64,000 nucleotides of DNA. It comes from Paludisphaera mucosa. GTDB lineage: Bacteria; Planctomycetota; Planctomycetia; Isosphaerales; Isosphaeraceae. The notes beneath the pieces are model-generated. The model had not been told where the DNA came from. It did no database searches and saw only the letters and a list, made by a program, of their open reading frames with translations. The position numbers and the translations under genes were made by a program. Positions 18,685 to 25,848 of this stretch are shown here, piece after piece. Location of the stretch: assembly GCF_029589435.1 (NCBI RefSeq), contig NZ_JARRAG010000002.1:1426001-1490000 (forward strand), read 5' to 3'. Position 1 is the stretch's first letter, and each line of letters opens with the position of its first letter.

Positions 18685-18990
18685 TCAGCTCGAGGCGACC
18701 GCGTAGTCCTGGAACAGCTCGACGCGCAGCCGCTGCATGATCGCGAGGAACGTTTCGCGCTCGTGCTCGGTGCGGAGTCGGGGCGTCATGCGGTCGGCGC
18801 GCTGGGCGATGACGCCCCAGGCGACGGTCAGCGGGACGCCGGCGGCCATCGCGGTGCGGGCGAGGCGGCGGCAATGGTTGATGAAGACCCGCTCGCGTTC
18901 GCTGGTCATCCCCGGGAGGCTCACGACGAACACGCGGGCCCGAATGTGATCGATGGGCCGTCGATCCTGCGCATGCCAAGACATCCGCAT
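18685..18990 (-). CDS. Small hypothetical protein
   Basis: A 101-residue frame, MRMSWHAQDRRPIDHIRARV and then ERERVFINHCRRLARTAMAA. It is rich in Arg and predicted helices, with no motif I can name. Coding character is moderate: the C-terminal segment (ERETFLAIMQRLRVELFQDY) reads like an amphipathic helix of a small regulatory or structural protein. Two adjacent ATGs (18988-18990 and 18982-18984) could serve as start and neither has a strong ribosome-binding site. Confidence 0.45.
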   Translation of the reverse strand: MRMSWHAQDRRPIDHIRARVFVVSLPGMTSERERVFINHCRRLARTAMAAGVPLTVAWGVIAQRADRMTPRLRTEHERETFLAIMQRLRVELFQDYAVASS

Positions 18991-19275
18991 CAATACGTCT
19001 CCAAGTCGGCGATTCCCTGCGCCGTGCCAGAATCCTTCGATTCGCGATCGGGATGATCGTGACGACGGACCCGAACGGTGGTTCCCGCAGGAACGCGCCC
19101 GGCCGGGGACGTCGAACCGTGGAGAGCTTGGAGATGCTCGGAGCGGCCGATTCGGGATCGGCCGCGAGCAGGGTGGATCCTGGAGTGCGAGGCTTCTAAC
19201 GGATTCGATCGCAGCGATGCGGCGGGTCGATCAAGAGGCGGAAAGGGTCGACGCGGTCATCGTCGATTCGAGGAG

Positions 19276-19349
<74 letters not shown>

Positions 19350-19459
19350 TACAAGAAAGCCTGAGATGTTTTGGGCAACATCGTTATCGGCTCTCGGTCG
19401 CACTGAACGAGAGTCATCTTACCGACCGTCGAAAACCAGTTCAACGTCGATTCCCCCGC

Positions 19460-19466
19460 TTTTTTT
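19460..19466. repeat. Left T7 direct repeat flanking the insertion sequence
   Basis: Seven T residues immediately left of the left inverted repeat. The same seven T residues directly follow the right inverted repeat at 21168-21174, in the same orientation. This is consistent with a 7-bp target-site duplication, although a homopolymer is weak proof. Confidence 0.5.
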
Positions 19467-19490
19467 CTAGGACGGTAGAGCCGGCTTGAT
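19467..19490. repeat. Left terminal inverted repeat of the IS
   Basis: 24 bp, the exact reverse complement of 21144-21167. It starts CTAGGACGGTAGAGCC. Confidence 0.9.
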
Positions 19491-19539
19491 CGGTAGTTTG
19501 CCATCGGTTCTCCTGGGGAAGCCCTCCAGGAGTCGACCG

Positions 19540-20568
19540 ATGCCCAAGCCCAAGCGGACGCCACGACCGGCCCCCACTCGCACCGTCGAGCTGACGACCG
19601 CCACCCGCGTCTGCCCCGGGTGCGACCGGCCCCTCTGGGCCGCCTACAAGGGCCGCCGCGTCGTCGCCACCCTCGAGGGGCTCACCCGATTCGCCGTCCA
19701 GGTCCGACGCTGCCGCGATGCCGACTGCCCCCGCCACAACGTCTCGCTCCGGGCCGAAGCCGAGGGGGCCATCGCCCTGCCGCAGCAGGAGTTCGGCCTG
19801 GATGTCATCGCCCTGGTCGGTCGCCTCCGCCATGTCGAGCACCGCGGCGTCGCCGAGATCCACGCCGAGCTGACCCGACGCGGGGTGGGCATCTGCGTGC
19901 GGAGCGTCTCCTGCCTGCTGGACCGCTACGACGAGCTGCTCGCCCTCTCGCTGTCCGACCCCGCCCGACTCCGCCGGGTCGTCGCCGAGGCCGGGCGGGT
20001 GATCCTGGCCATCGATGGGCTCCAGCCCGACGTCGGCCACGAGGTCCTCTGGGTCATCCGCGACGTCCTCTCCGGCGAGATCCTCCTGGCCCGGAGCCTT
20101 CTCTCCTCCTGCCGGGCCGACCTGGCCAAGCTGCTCGGCGAGGTGAGGTCCGCCCTCCAGCCCGAGGCCGAGGGGGCCGCCGGCGTGCCGATCGTCGGGG
20201 TGATCTCCGACGGCCAGCATTCCATCCGCGACGCCGTGGCCGAAGCCCTGCCCGGCGTGCCGCACCAGCTCTGCCAGTTCCATTACCTCCGCGAGGCGGC
20301 CCGGCCGATCTACGAGGCCGATCGCCACGCCAAGGTCACGCTCAAGAAGAAGGTCCGGGGCATCCGCCCGATCGAGCGGGCCGTCGAGGGCCGCGACGAC
20401 GACGAGGCGACGGCGATCCGGGGCTACTGCGCCGCGGTCCGCACGTCGCTGACCGACGACGGCCGGCCGCCGCTGGCGGCCTCGGGCCTGGTGCTGCGGG
20501 ACCGGCTGGCGAAGGTCGCCGAGGGCCTGGACGAGGTCGGCGCCAAAAGGGGCTCCCGAAAGAACTGA
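19540..20568 (+). CDS. Transposase, first frame (zinc ribbon and first two catalytic Asp)
   Basis: A 342-residue product starting MPKPKRTPRPAPTRTVELTT, with AGGAG at 19528-19532 seven nt before the ATG. It has a four-Cys zinc ribbon (Cys25, Cys28, Cys58, Cys63), then a helical region. The likely first catalytic Asp is 159 in VILAIDGLQPD and the second Asp is 224 in VGVISDGQHS. It stops at 20566-20568, before the third acidic residue. Alone it cannot form a complete DDE active site. The downstream frame supplies the rest if the ribosome slips back one base near 20544-20550 or if one base has been gained or lost there. Confidence 0.8.
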   Translation: MPKPKRTPRPAPTRTVELTTATRVCPGCDRPLWAAYKGRRVVATLEGLTRFAVQVRRCRDADCPRHNVSLRAEAEGAIALPQQEFGLDVIALVGRLRHVEHRGVAEIHAELTRRGVGICVRSVSCLLDRYDELLALSLSDPARLRRVVAEAGRVILAIDGLQPDVGHEVLWVIRDVLSGEILLARSLLSSCRADLAKLLGEVRSALQPEAEGAAGVPIVGVISDGQHSIRDAVAEALPGVPHQLCQFHYLREAARPIYEADRHAKVTLKKKVRGIRPIERAVEGRDDDEATAIRGYCAAVRTSLTDDGRPPLAASGLVLRDRLAKVAEGLDEVGAKRGSRKN

Positions 20569-21167
20569 CGCGGCTGCGTGCGATCCTGGCCGGGGGCCTG
20601 GAGGCGACCGATTCGGCGTGGCCCGAGGTGCGTGCGGCGTTCGGCCGGGTGCATCGCGCCGCGGCGATCCTGCGGAACAAGGCGGGGCTCGACGCCGCCG
20701 GGGTGCGGCGTCGGTTCGTCGGGCTGATGGGGGAGATAGGGCGGCATCGCGATGCCGCCGGGGGGCTGGACGACGCGGTCGGCCATTTCCTGAAGGTGAC
20801 GCGGAGCTACTGGCCCGGGCTGTTCGCCTGCTATGACACGGCCGGCCTGCCGCGGACCAACAACGACCTGGAGCAACTGTTCGGCTCGTATCGCCATCAC
20901 GAGCGGCGTTGCAGCGGCCGCAAGGTGGCGTCGCCGGGGATGGTGGTGCGGGGCTCGGTACGGCTGGTCTCGGCGACCGCGACCCGGCTCCGGCCGATCG
21001 AGAGGGCCGACCTGGTGCCATCGGACCTCGCGGCGTGGCGGGCGCTCCGCGGTGGGCTGGAGCGGAGGCAGGAGGTCAGGAAGATGGGCCACCGCTTCCG
21101 CCGCGATCCCGCGGCTTACCTGCTGTCGCTTAAGGAGATCATGATCAAGCCGGCTCTACCGTCCTAG
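20544..21167 (+). CDS. Transposase, second frame (catalytic Glu and C terminus)
   Basis: Continuation of the transposase in the -1 frame, beginning around the CCAAAAGGGG stretch (20543-20552), where frame one reads AAA-AGG and this frame reads CAA-AAG. It holds the GLPRTNNDLEQLFGSYRHHE segment, with the likely catalytic Glu at nt 20871-20873 (about residue 445 of a joined 542-residue protein). A basic C-terminal region follows. It has no good independent start codon, so it is probably made only as a frameshift fusion or is the tail of a broken gene. Confidence 0.7.
   Translation, partial: QKGLPKELTRLRAILAGGLEATDSAWPEVRAAFGRVHRAAAILRNKAGLDAAGVRRRFVGLMGEIGRHRDAAGGLDDAVGHFLKVTRSYWPGLFACYDTAGLPRTNNDLEQLFGSYRHHERRCSGRKVASPGMVVRGSVRLVSATATRLRPIERADLVPSDLAAWRALRGGLERRQEVRKMGHRFRRDPAAYLLSLKEIMIKPALPS
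21144..21167. repeat. Right terminal inverted repeat of the IS
   Basis: 24 bp, the exact reverse complement of 19467-19490. It encodes the last residues and the stop codon of the transposase. T7 follows at 21168-21174. Confidence 0.9.
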
Positions 21168-21174
21168 TTTTTTT
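21168..21174. repeat. Right T7 direct repeat flanking the insertion sequence
   Basis: Seven T residues directly after the right inverted repeat, matching 19460-19466 in orientation and length. Confidence 0.5.
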
Positions 21175-21185
21175 CGGAGGGGAGG

Positions 21186-21791
21186 TCAGCCCGGCGGGGC
21201 GACGTCGGGCCCCTGGACGGCGAAGACGCCGTCGTAGCCCCGGCTGGGGACGCCCGAGACTTCCTCGAAGATGACCTGGCAGATCCGCAGGCCCTTCACC
21301 AGGCGGACGGTCAGGGGGCCGGCGTTCCAGATCTCGAGCTGGATGGGGTTGCCCACGAAGCCGGGATCTTCGGCCCGGAAGCCGAAGCCGGCGTGGATCG
21401 TCGGCGCGGTGACGTGGACGCCCAGGCCGATCCGCGCCAGGCTGCTCTTGCCCTCGACCCGAGCGGCGATCCGCGAGGCGTGCGGGAGCTGGAGCTTCTC
21501 GATCGTCCAGCCCAGCAGGAACATGCCCGGCTCGATCTCGAAGCCGTCGCTGCAGTCCGCCTCGGCGGCGTGCGCCGAGGCCAGCTCGGTGGCGCTGAAG
21601 TTCAGGTCGCAGGGGTCGACCACCAGGCGGGCCCCCGGCGCGTCGGGCAGCCAGACCTGGAGCCGGGCGTCCAGGCGGAGGTCGAGGGCCGTCGAAGACC
21701 AGACGTCCGAGGCCAGGTCGTCGGGCGGGGGCGTGATCCGCACCTGGCCCCGCCGCAGGGCGGCCTCGATCTGCCGGTCCGAGAGGATCAT
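21186..21791 (-). CDS. dcd: dCTP deaminase
   Basis: A 201-residue enzyme that deaminates dCTP to dUTP for thymidylate synthesis. The N terminus MILSDRQIEAAL is the usual one. The core has RVEGKSSLARIGLGVHVTA (111-129) and the catalytic-type Glu153 in IQLEIWNAGP, as in the Dcd/DUT trimeric fold. Length fits the family (about 190 residues). Its ATG overlaps the stop of the upstream 96-residue gene by 4 nt, so translation is coupled. The insertion sequence ends 12 nt beyond this gene's stop and therefore does not disrupt it, but may have removed its terminator. Confidence 0.9.
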   Translation of the reverse strand: MILSDRQIEAALRRGQVRITPPPDDLASDVWSSTALDLRLDARLQVWLPDAPGARLVVDPCDLNFSATELASAHAAEADCSDGFEIEPGMFLLGWTIEKLQLPHASRIAARVEGKSSLARIGLGVHVTAPTIHAGFGFRAEDPGFVGNPIQLEIWNAGPLTVRLVKGLRICQVIFEEVSGVPSRGYDGVFAVQGPDVAPPG

Positions 21792-22078
21792 GAGGCGGCC
21801 GTCGCCGCGTCGGCCGCCGCGATCCGGTGCAGGTTGGCCTGCCAGACCCAGAGCCGGTTCGCGCCGCCGTCGGACTCGTGCGGCAGCTCGACCAGCGCCA
21901 GCTTCTTGGCCTCGTCGACGCCGATCATGCCGACGGGGATGTACGACTTCCCGCCGATCTCGGCGATGAAGCCCTCCTCCACCCGGAGGTGGTGGCGGTT
22001 GCCGTAGACGTCGGGGACGGCCACGGTCCGCTCGGTGGGGCGCAGGCCCGCGCTCACTTCACAGAGGACTTCCCACAT
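21788..22078 (-). CDS. Small hypothetical protein coupled to dcd
   Basis: A 96-residue predicted cytoplasmic protein, MWEVLCEVSAGLRPTERTVA, with a β-rich core (HHLRVEEGFIAEIGGKSYIP) and KKLALVELPHESDGGANRLW toward the end. I recognise no named family. It overlaps dcd by 4 nt (ATGA), implying they are made together, so a role near nucleotide metabolism is possible but unproven. Confidence 0.65.
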   Translation of the reverse strand: MWEVLCEVSAGLRPTERTVAVPDVYGNRHHLRVEEGFIAEIGGKSYIPVGMIGVDEAKKLALVELPHESDGGANRLWVWQANLHRIAAADAATAAS

Positions 22079-22106
22079 CGTCCGACTCCTGGCTGATCGA
22101 CGGGCT

Positions 22107-22135
22107 GGCGTGTATGTACGATCAGTCTACACGCC
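22107..22135. promoter_or_regulatory. Inverted repeat upstream of the dcd pair
   Basis: GGCGTGTA (22107-22114) and TACACGCC (22128-22135) are perfect inverted repeats around a 13-nt A/T-richer spacer. They lie 29 nt upstream of the 96-residue gene and 62 nt beyond the lpdA stop. It could be an operator in the promoter of the dcd pair or a weak terminator for lpdA. Confidence 0.35.
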
Positions 22136-22197
22136 CCGGCGCGGGTTGCAAGCGGCGGAGTCGGACCGGCCGCGCCGGGGGGTTCGGGATCTGCGGA

Positions 22198-23604
22198 TCA
22201 GCCGCTGATCGACCGCTTCTCGACGGCCATGGCGGCCTCGCGGACGACCTCGCTGAGGGTCGGGTGGGCGTGGCTGGTGCGGGCGACGTCCTCGGACGAG
22301 CCGCCGAACTCCATCACCGCGACCAGCTCGGCGATCATGTCGCTGGCCCGGGCGCCGACGATGTGCGCGCCCAGCAGGCGGTCGGTCTTGGCGTCGGCGA
22401 GGAGCTTCACGACCCCCTCGGTCTCGTCCATCGCCTTGGCCCGGCCGTTGGCGAGGAACATCGACTTGCCGACCTTGTACTCGACCCCCTGCTCCTTCAG
22501 CTGCTCCTCGGTCCGGCCCACGCTCGCCAGCTCGGGCCAGGTGTAGACGACGTTGGGGATCGTGTCGTAGTCGACGTGCCCCGCCTTGCCCGCCAGCAGC
22601 TCGGCGAAGGCCACCCCCTCGTCCTCGGCCTTGTGCGCGAGCATCGGCCCGGCGATCAGGTCGCCGATGGCGGAGATGGTCGGGACGTTGGTGCGGAAGT
22701 GGGCGTCGACGGGGACCTTGCCGGTCTTCGGGTCGGCCTGCACGCCGGCCTTCTCCAGGTCCAGCCCCGCGCTGTAGGCGCGACGGCCGACGGAGACGAG
22801 GATCTTGTCGCAGGTGAACGAGAGGGTCTCGCCGGCCTTGTTCTGCGCCGTGACGACCGCGCCGTCGGGCTTGACCTCCGCGCCGGTGACCTTGGTCTCC
22901 AGGTGGAATTCGAGCCCCTGCTTGACGAGGGCCTTGCGCAGCAGCTCGCCGATCTCGACGTCCGAGGACGGCACGATCCGGGGCAGGAACTCGATCACCG
23001 TGACCTTGGCCCCCAGGCGACGCCAGACCGAGCCCAGCTCCAGGCCGATGGCGCCGCCGCCGACGACGACCAGGTGCTTGGGCACCGCGTCGAAGGCGAG
23101 GGCCTCGGTCGAGCCGACGACCGTCTGGCCGTCGAACGGCAGGAACGGCAGGTTGATCGGCTCGGAGCCGGTGGCCAGCAGGATGTGTCCGGCCTCGAGG
23201 TCGACCGTCTTGCCGTCTTTCCCGGGGACCTGCACGGTCGTCGGCGAGGTCAGCTTCGCCGTCCCGAAGACGGGGGTGATCTTGTTCTTCTTGAAGAGGT
23301 AGGCGACGCCGTCGGTCAGGCCCTTGACGACCCCGTCCTTGCGCTTGTGCATCGCGACGAGGTCGACGCCCAGGTTGTCGAGCTTGATGCCGTGCTTGGC
23401 GAACTTGGACTCGGCCAGGTGGAACAGCTCGCTGGAGTCCAGGAGCGCCTTGCTGGGGATGCAGCCGATCCGCAGGCAGGTGCCGCCCAGGGCGTCGGCC
23501 TTCTCGACGCAGGCGACCTTCATGCCGAGCTGCGCCGCCCGGATCGCCGCCACGTAACCGCCGGGGCCCGCCCCGATCACCACCAGGTCGTACCGTTCCG
23601 CCAC
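22198..23604 (-). CDS. lpdA: Dihydrolipoyl dehydrogenase (E3)
   Basis: A 468-residue FAD disulfide oxidoreductase that reoxidises the dihydrolipoyl group of 2-oxoacid dehydrogenase E2 with NAD+. It has VVIGAGPGGYVAAI for FAD (8-21), the redox-active pair Cys43/Cys48 in GGTCLRIGCIPSK, VVVGGGAIGLELGSVW for NAD, and the C-terminal HAHPTLSE with the catalytic His/Glu. I chose the GTG at 23602-23604 because it has GAGGAA just upstream and gives the standard N terminus MAERYDLVVIG; an in-frame TTG at 23629-23631 would add nine residues. It lies about 1 kb from the sucB and sucA genes on the same strand. Confidence 0.93.
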   Translation of the reverse strand: MAERYDLVVIGAGPGGYVAAIRAAQLGMKVACVEKADALGGTCLRIGCIPSKALLDSSELFHLAESKFAKHGIKLDNLGVDLVAMHKRKDGVVKGLTDGVAYLFKKNKITPVFGTAKLTSPTTVQVPGKDGKTVDLEAGHILLATGSEPINLPFLPFDGQTVVGSTEALAFDAVPKHLVVVGGGAIGLELGSVWRRLGAKVTVIEFLPRIVPSSDVEIGELLRKALVKQGLEFHLETKVTGAEVKPDGAVVTAQNKAGETLSFTCDKILVSVGRRAYSAGLDLEKAGVQADPKTGKVPVDAHFRTNVPTISAIGDLIAGPMLAHKAEDEGVAFAELLAGKAGHVDYDTIPNVVYTWPELASVGRTEEQLKEQGVEYKVGKSMFLANGRAKAMDETEGVVKLLADAKTDRLLGAHIVGARASDMIAELVAVMEFGGSSEDVARTSHAHPTLSEVVREAAMAVEKRSISG

Positions 23605-23670
23605 CGCGGGTTCCTCGTTTCTCTCTAGCAACCAGGCTCGACGGACGTCCCGCCGAGGGAAACCATTGAT

Positions 23671-23928
23671 TCAACGGCCGAGCAAGCGATCGTACTCGGC
23701 GTGCGTGCCGATCCAGAACCAGATCAGATCGGAGCCGTCTTCGATCGCCAGGGCTCGATAGTGTAGACCGACCCGGACGGACCAGAGTCGATCGACCCTC
23801 TTGAAATGGAGGGAAGGATGCCGAGAGTCCTGGCGGAGCAGCTCATAACAGGAGTCGGCCAGCCGTCGGGCCTCGTCGGGCAGTCGACGATAGCAGGACC
23901 AGAACCTCGGGGTCGCGCGGTGGTTCAC
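23671..23928 (-). CDS. RelE/ParE-like toxin of a type II toxin-antitoxin pair
   Basis: An 85-residue protein. The text is RATPRFWSCYRRLPDEARRL, then DSRHPSLHFKRVD and LWSVRVGLHYRALAIEDG, ending in WFWIGTHAEYDRLL. This is the typical RelE/HigB-like fold pattern: two helices, then strands ending with a His/Tyr-containing segment. I chose the GTG at 23926-23928 because it overlaps the antitoxin stop by 4 nt (GTGA); a TTG at 23938-23940 would add four residues. It lies between lpdA and the sucBA genes. Confidence 0.72.
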   Translation of the reverse strand: MNHRATPRFWSCYRRLPDEARRLADSCYELLRQDSRHPSLHFKRVDRLWSVRVGLHYRALAIEDGSDLIWFWIGTHAEYDRLLGR

Positions 23929-24125
23929 AGGTCGGTGCAACGCCCCTCTCGCCAGTCGCGAAGGGCCTCGTCGGCCAGCGCATCCAGCCGACCTTCGGCG
24001 ACGTCCCTCTCCAACTGGCGGTCCCAGACCGCGGCGTCGAACTCGGCGAACCAGGCGCGAAGCGCGGCCAGGTCCTCATCCGGGAGCTTGCGGATGGCGT
24101 CTTCGATCTCATCGACGGTGCTCAT
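23925..24125 (-). CDS. Antitoxin of the adjacent RelE-like toxin
   Basis: A 66-residue acidic protein, MSTVDEIEDAIRKLPDEDLA, then LRAWFAEFDAAVWDRQLERD, ending in ADEALRDWREGRCTDL. The layout (short helix, LPxEDLxxLRxWFxEFD, then a C-terminal helix ending in a W-R-x-G stretch) is that of small antitoxins found just upstream of RelE/ParE-like toxins. It overlaps the toxin start by 4 nt. Confidence 0.72.
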   Translation of the reverse strand: MSTVDEIEDAIRKLPDEDLAALRAWFAEFDAAVWDRQLERDVAEGRLDALADEALRDWREGRCTDL

Positions 24126-24202
24126 GATGACGACGTACCGAGTGTCCTCGACTCGAAACCAGGCGTTACGCGACGACGCAAGGTCAGGCTGCCAGGGCTA
24201 TT

Positions 24203-24487
24203 CTATTCATAGATCTTGCCGTACCAAAGGAACTCGGCGAACATCCGCCAACTCGGTTCCGACTCGGGAGAGTGGTAGGGTTTCGGCTCGAAATAGACGA
24301 GCGACGCCAGGAGGAAATCGTCGATCCCGGCATTCTTCCAGCCGTGCGCCCCGTCCAGCACATAGGTCTGTGGGGCGGCCCGCTCGATCTCGGCGGCCTC
24401 GGCCCGTTCCGCCGCCAGCACTTTCACAAGTGCGATGAGGGAGTCGCGGTCCGCGACGAGATCCAGCAGTTCCGCAGGTGACGTCAC
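24203..24487 (-). CDS. Hypothetical protein, possibly DUF7660-like
   Basis: A 94-residue protein. The N-terminal part is a helix (LVADRDSLIALVKVLAAERA), followed by HGWKNAGIDDFLLASLVYFE and ending PSWRMFAEFLWYGKIYE. The W-K-N-x-x-I-D-x-F-L and SW-x-x-F-A-E-x-L-x-x-x-K-I-Y-E pattern recalls the DUF7660 family, whose role is unknown; that match is from memory. The start is GTG at 24485-24487. It lies just downstream of sucB on the same strand with a 98-nt gap. Confidence 0.6.
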   Translation of the reverse strand: MTSPAELLDLVADRDSLIALVKVLAAERAEAAEIERAAPQTYVLDGAHGWKNAGIDDFLLASLVYFEPKPYHSPESEPSWRMFAEFLWYGKIYE

Positions 24488-24585
24488 GAGGAGGCTTTCT
24501 ACCGCCTAACGAGGCCTGGGTTGAAAACAGGCCAGCCTCGGACGGGCCCGCGCGGGACCGGTCCGAGGCCGACTTTCGATTCTCG

Positions 24586-25845
24586 TCAGAGCGACAGGAG
24601 CATCCGCTCGGGGTCTTCGAGGCAGTCCTTGATGCGGACGAGCGAGCTGACGGCCTCGCGACCGTCGATGAGCCGGTGGTCGTACGACAGGGCCAGGTAC
24701 ATCATCGGCCGGATGACGATCTGGTCGTCGACGACGACGGGCCGCTTCTTGATCGCGTGCATCCCCAGGATGGCGCTCTGGGGCGGGTTGAGGATCGGCG
24801 TCGAGACGAGCGAGCCGAAGACGCCGCCGTTGGTGATCGTGAAGGTGCCGCCCTGCAGGTCGTCGACCCCGATGGTCCCCTTGCGGGCCTTGTCGGCGAA
24901 GACGCCGATCGCCTTCTCGATCTCTGCGAACGACAGGGCGTCGGCGTCGCGGATCACCGGGACCATCAGGCCCCGCTCGGTGCTGACGGCCACGCCGATG
25001 TTGTAGTAGTTCTGGTAGACGATCTCCAGCCCCTCGATCCGGGCGTTGACCGCCGGGAACGCCTTGAGGGCCTCGATCGTCGCCTTGACGAAGAACGACA
25101 TGAAGCCCAGCGAGGTCCCGTGGGCCTTCTGGAACGCCTCCTTGTACTTGGTCCGCGTCGCCATGACGCGGGTCAGGTCGACCTCGTTGAAGGTCGTCAG
25201 GATGGCGGCCGTGTGCTGGGCCTCGACCAGGCGCTGGGCGATCCGCTGGCGGAGGCCGCTCATGCGCTCGCGGGTCTCGCGACCGGCGCGGGCGGCGGGC
25301 TTCGGGGCGGCGACGGTCGGGGCCGGCGCCGGAGCGGGGGCCTTGGCCGCGGGGGCCGGGGCCGACGTCGGGGCCGGGGCGACGGGGCCCGACTCGACGC
25401 GGGCGAGGACGTCCCCCTTGGTGACGCGGCCCCCCTTGCCCGTCCCTTCGACCGAGGCCGGGTCGACGCCCTCCTCGGCGACGATCCGGCGTACGGCGGG
25501 CGACAGGTGCTCGGCCCCGTCGGCACCGGTCGCGGGCGCGGCGGGGGCGGCCGGGGCGGGTTTGGCCTCGGTTTTCTCGGGCGCGGCCTTGGCGGCGGCG
25601 GGGGCGCCGGACGGGTCGATGACGCCGACGGTGGCACCGATGGCGACGGTGTCGCCCTCGGCCGCCTGCACCTTGAGGACGCCCGACGCCGGCGCGGGGA
25701 CGACGTTGGTCGCCTTGTCCGTCTCCAGCTCGAAGAGCGGGTCGCCGGCCTTCACCGCCGAGCCGTCGGCGGCGAGCCACTTCGCCAGGATGCCTTCGGA
25801 GATCGATTCACCGACGCCGGGGACGCTGATCGGAACGGCGGACAT
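24586..25845 (-). CDS. odhB: 2-oxoglutarate dehydrogenase E2, dihydrolipoyl succinyltransferase
   Basis: A 419-residue E2 core enzyme. The N-terminal lipoyl domain has its modified Lys44 in [11 protein letters not shown]. It is followed by an Ala/Pro-rich linker, a peripheral-subunit-binding domain ([20 protein letters not shown]) and the catalytic domain. The active-site motif [13 protein letters not shown] gives His390 and Asp394. The domain order and pairing with sucA identify it as the succinyl-transferring form. It starts 3 nt after the sucA stop, with an AAGGAG ribosome-binding site inside sucA, so the two form an operon. Confidence 0.94.
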   Translation of the reverse strand: MSAVPISVPGVGESISEGILAKWLAADGSAVKAGDPLFELETDKATNVVPAPASGVLKVQAAEGDTVAIGATVGVIDPSGAPAAAKAAPEKTEAKPAPAAPAAPATGADGAEHLSPAVRRIVAEEGVDPASVEGTGKGGRVTKGDVLARVESGPVAPAPTSAPAPAAKAPAPAPAPTVAAPKPAARAGRETRERMSGLRQRIAQRLVEAQHTAAILTTFNEVDLTRVMATRTKYKEAFQKAHGTSLGFMSFFVKATIEALKAFPAVNARIEGLEIVYQNYYNIGVAVSTERGLMVPVIRDADALSFAEIEKAIGVFADKARKGTIGVDDLQGGTFTITNGGVFGSLVSTPILNPPQSAILGMHAIKKRPVVVDDQIVIRPMMYLALSYDHRLIDGREAVSSLVRIKDCLEDPERMLLSL

Positions 25846-25848
25846 CGT

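Larger units (their letters stand above)
19467..21167 (+). mobile_element. Insertion sequence, 1701 bp
   Basis: Bounded by a perfect 24-bp terminal inverted repeat (19467-19490 and 21144-21167), each end beginning CTAGGACGGT. T7 direct repeats flank it outside. It contains one transposase split across two overlapping frames, and the stop codon of the second frame is the TAG at 21165-21167, inside the right inverted repeat. I cannot assign the IS family by name. The zinc-ribbon N terminus and NNDLEQLF motif resemble multi-domain DDE transposases of the ISL3/ISNCY sort. Confidence 0.85.
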
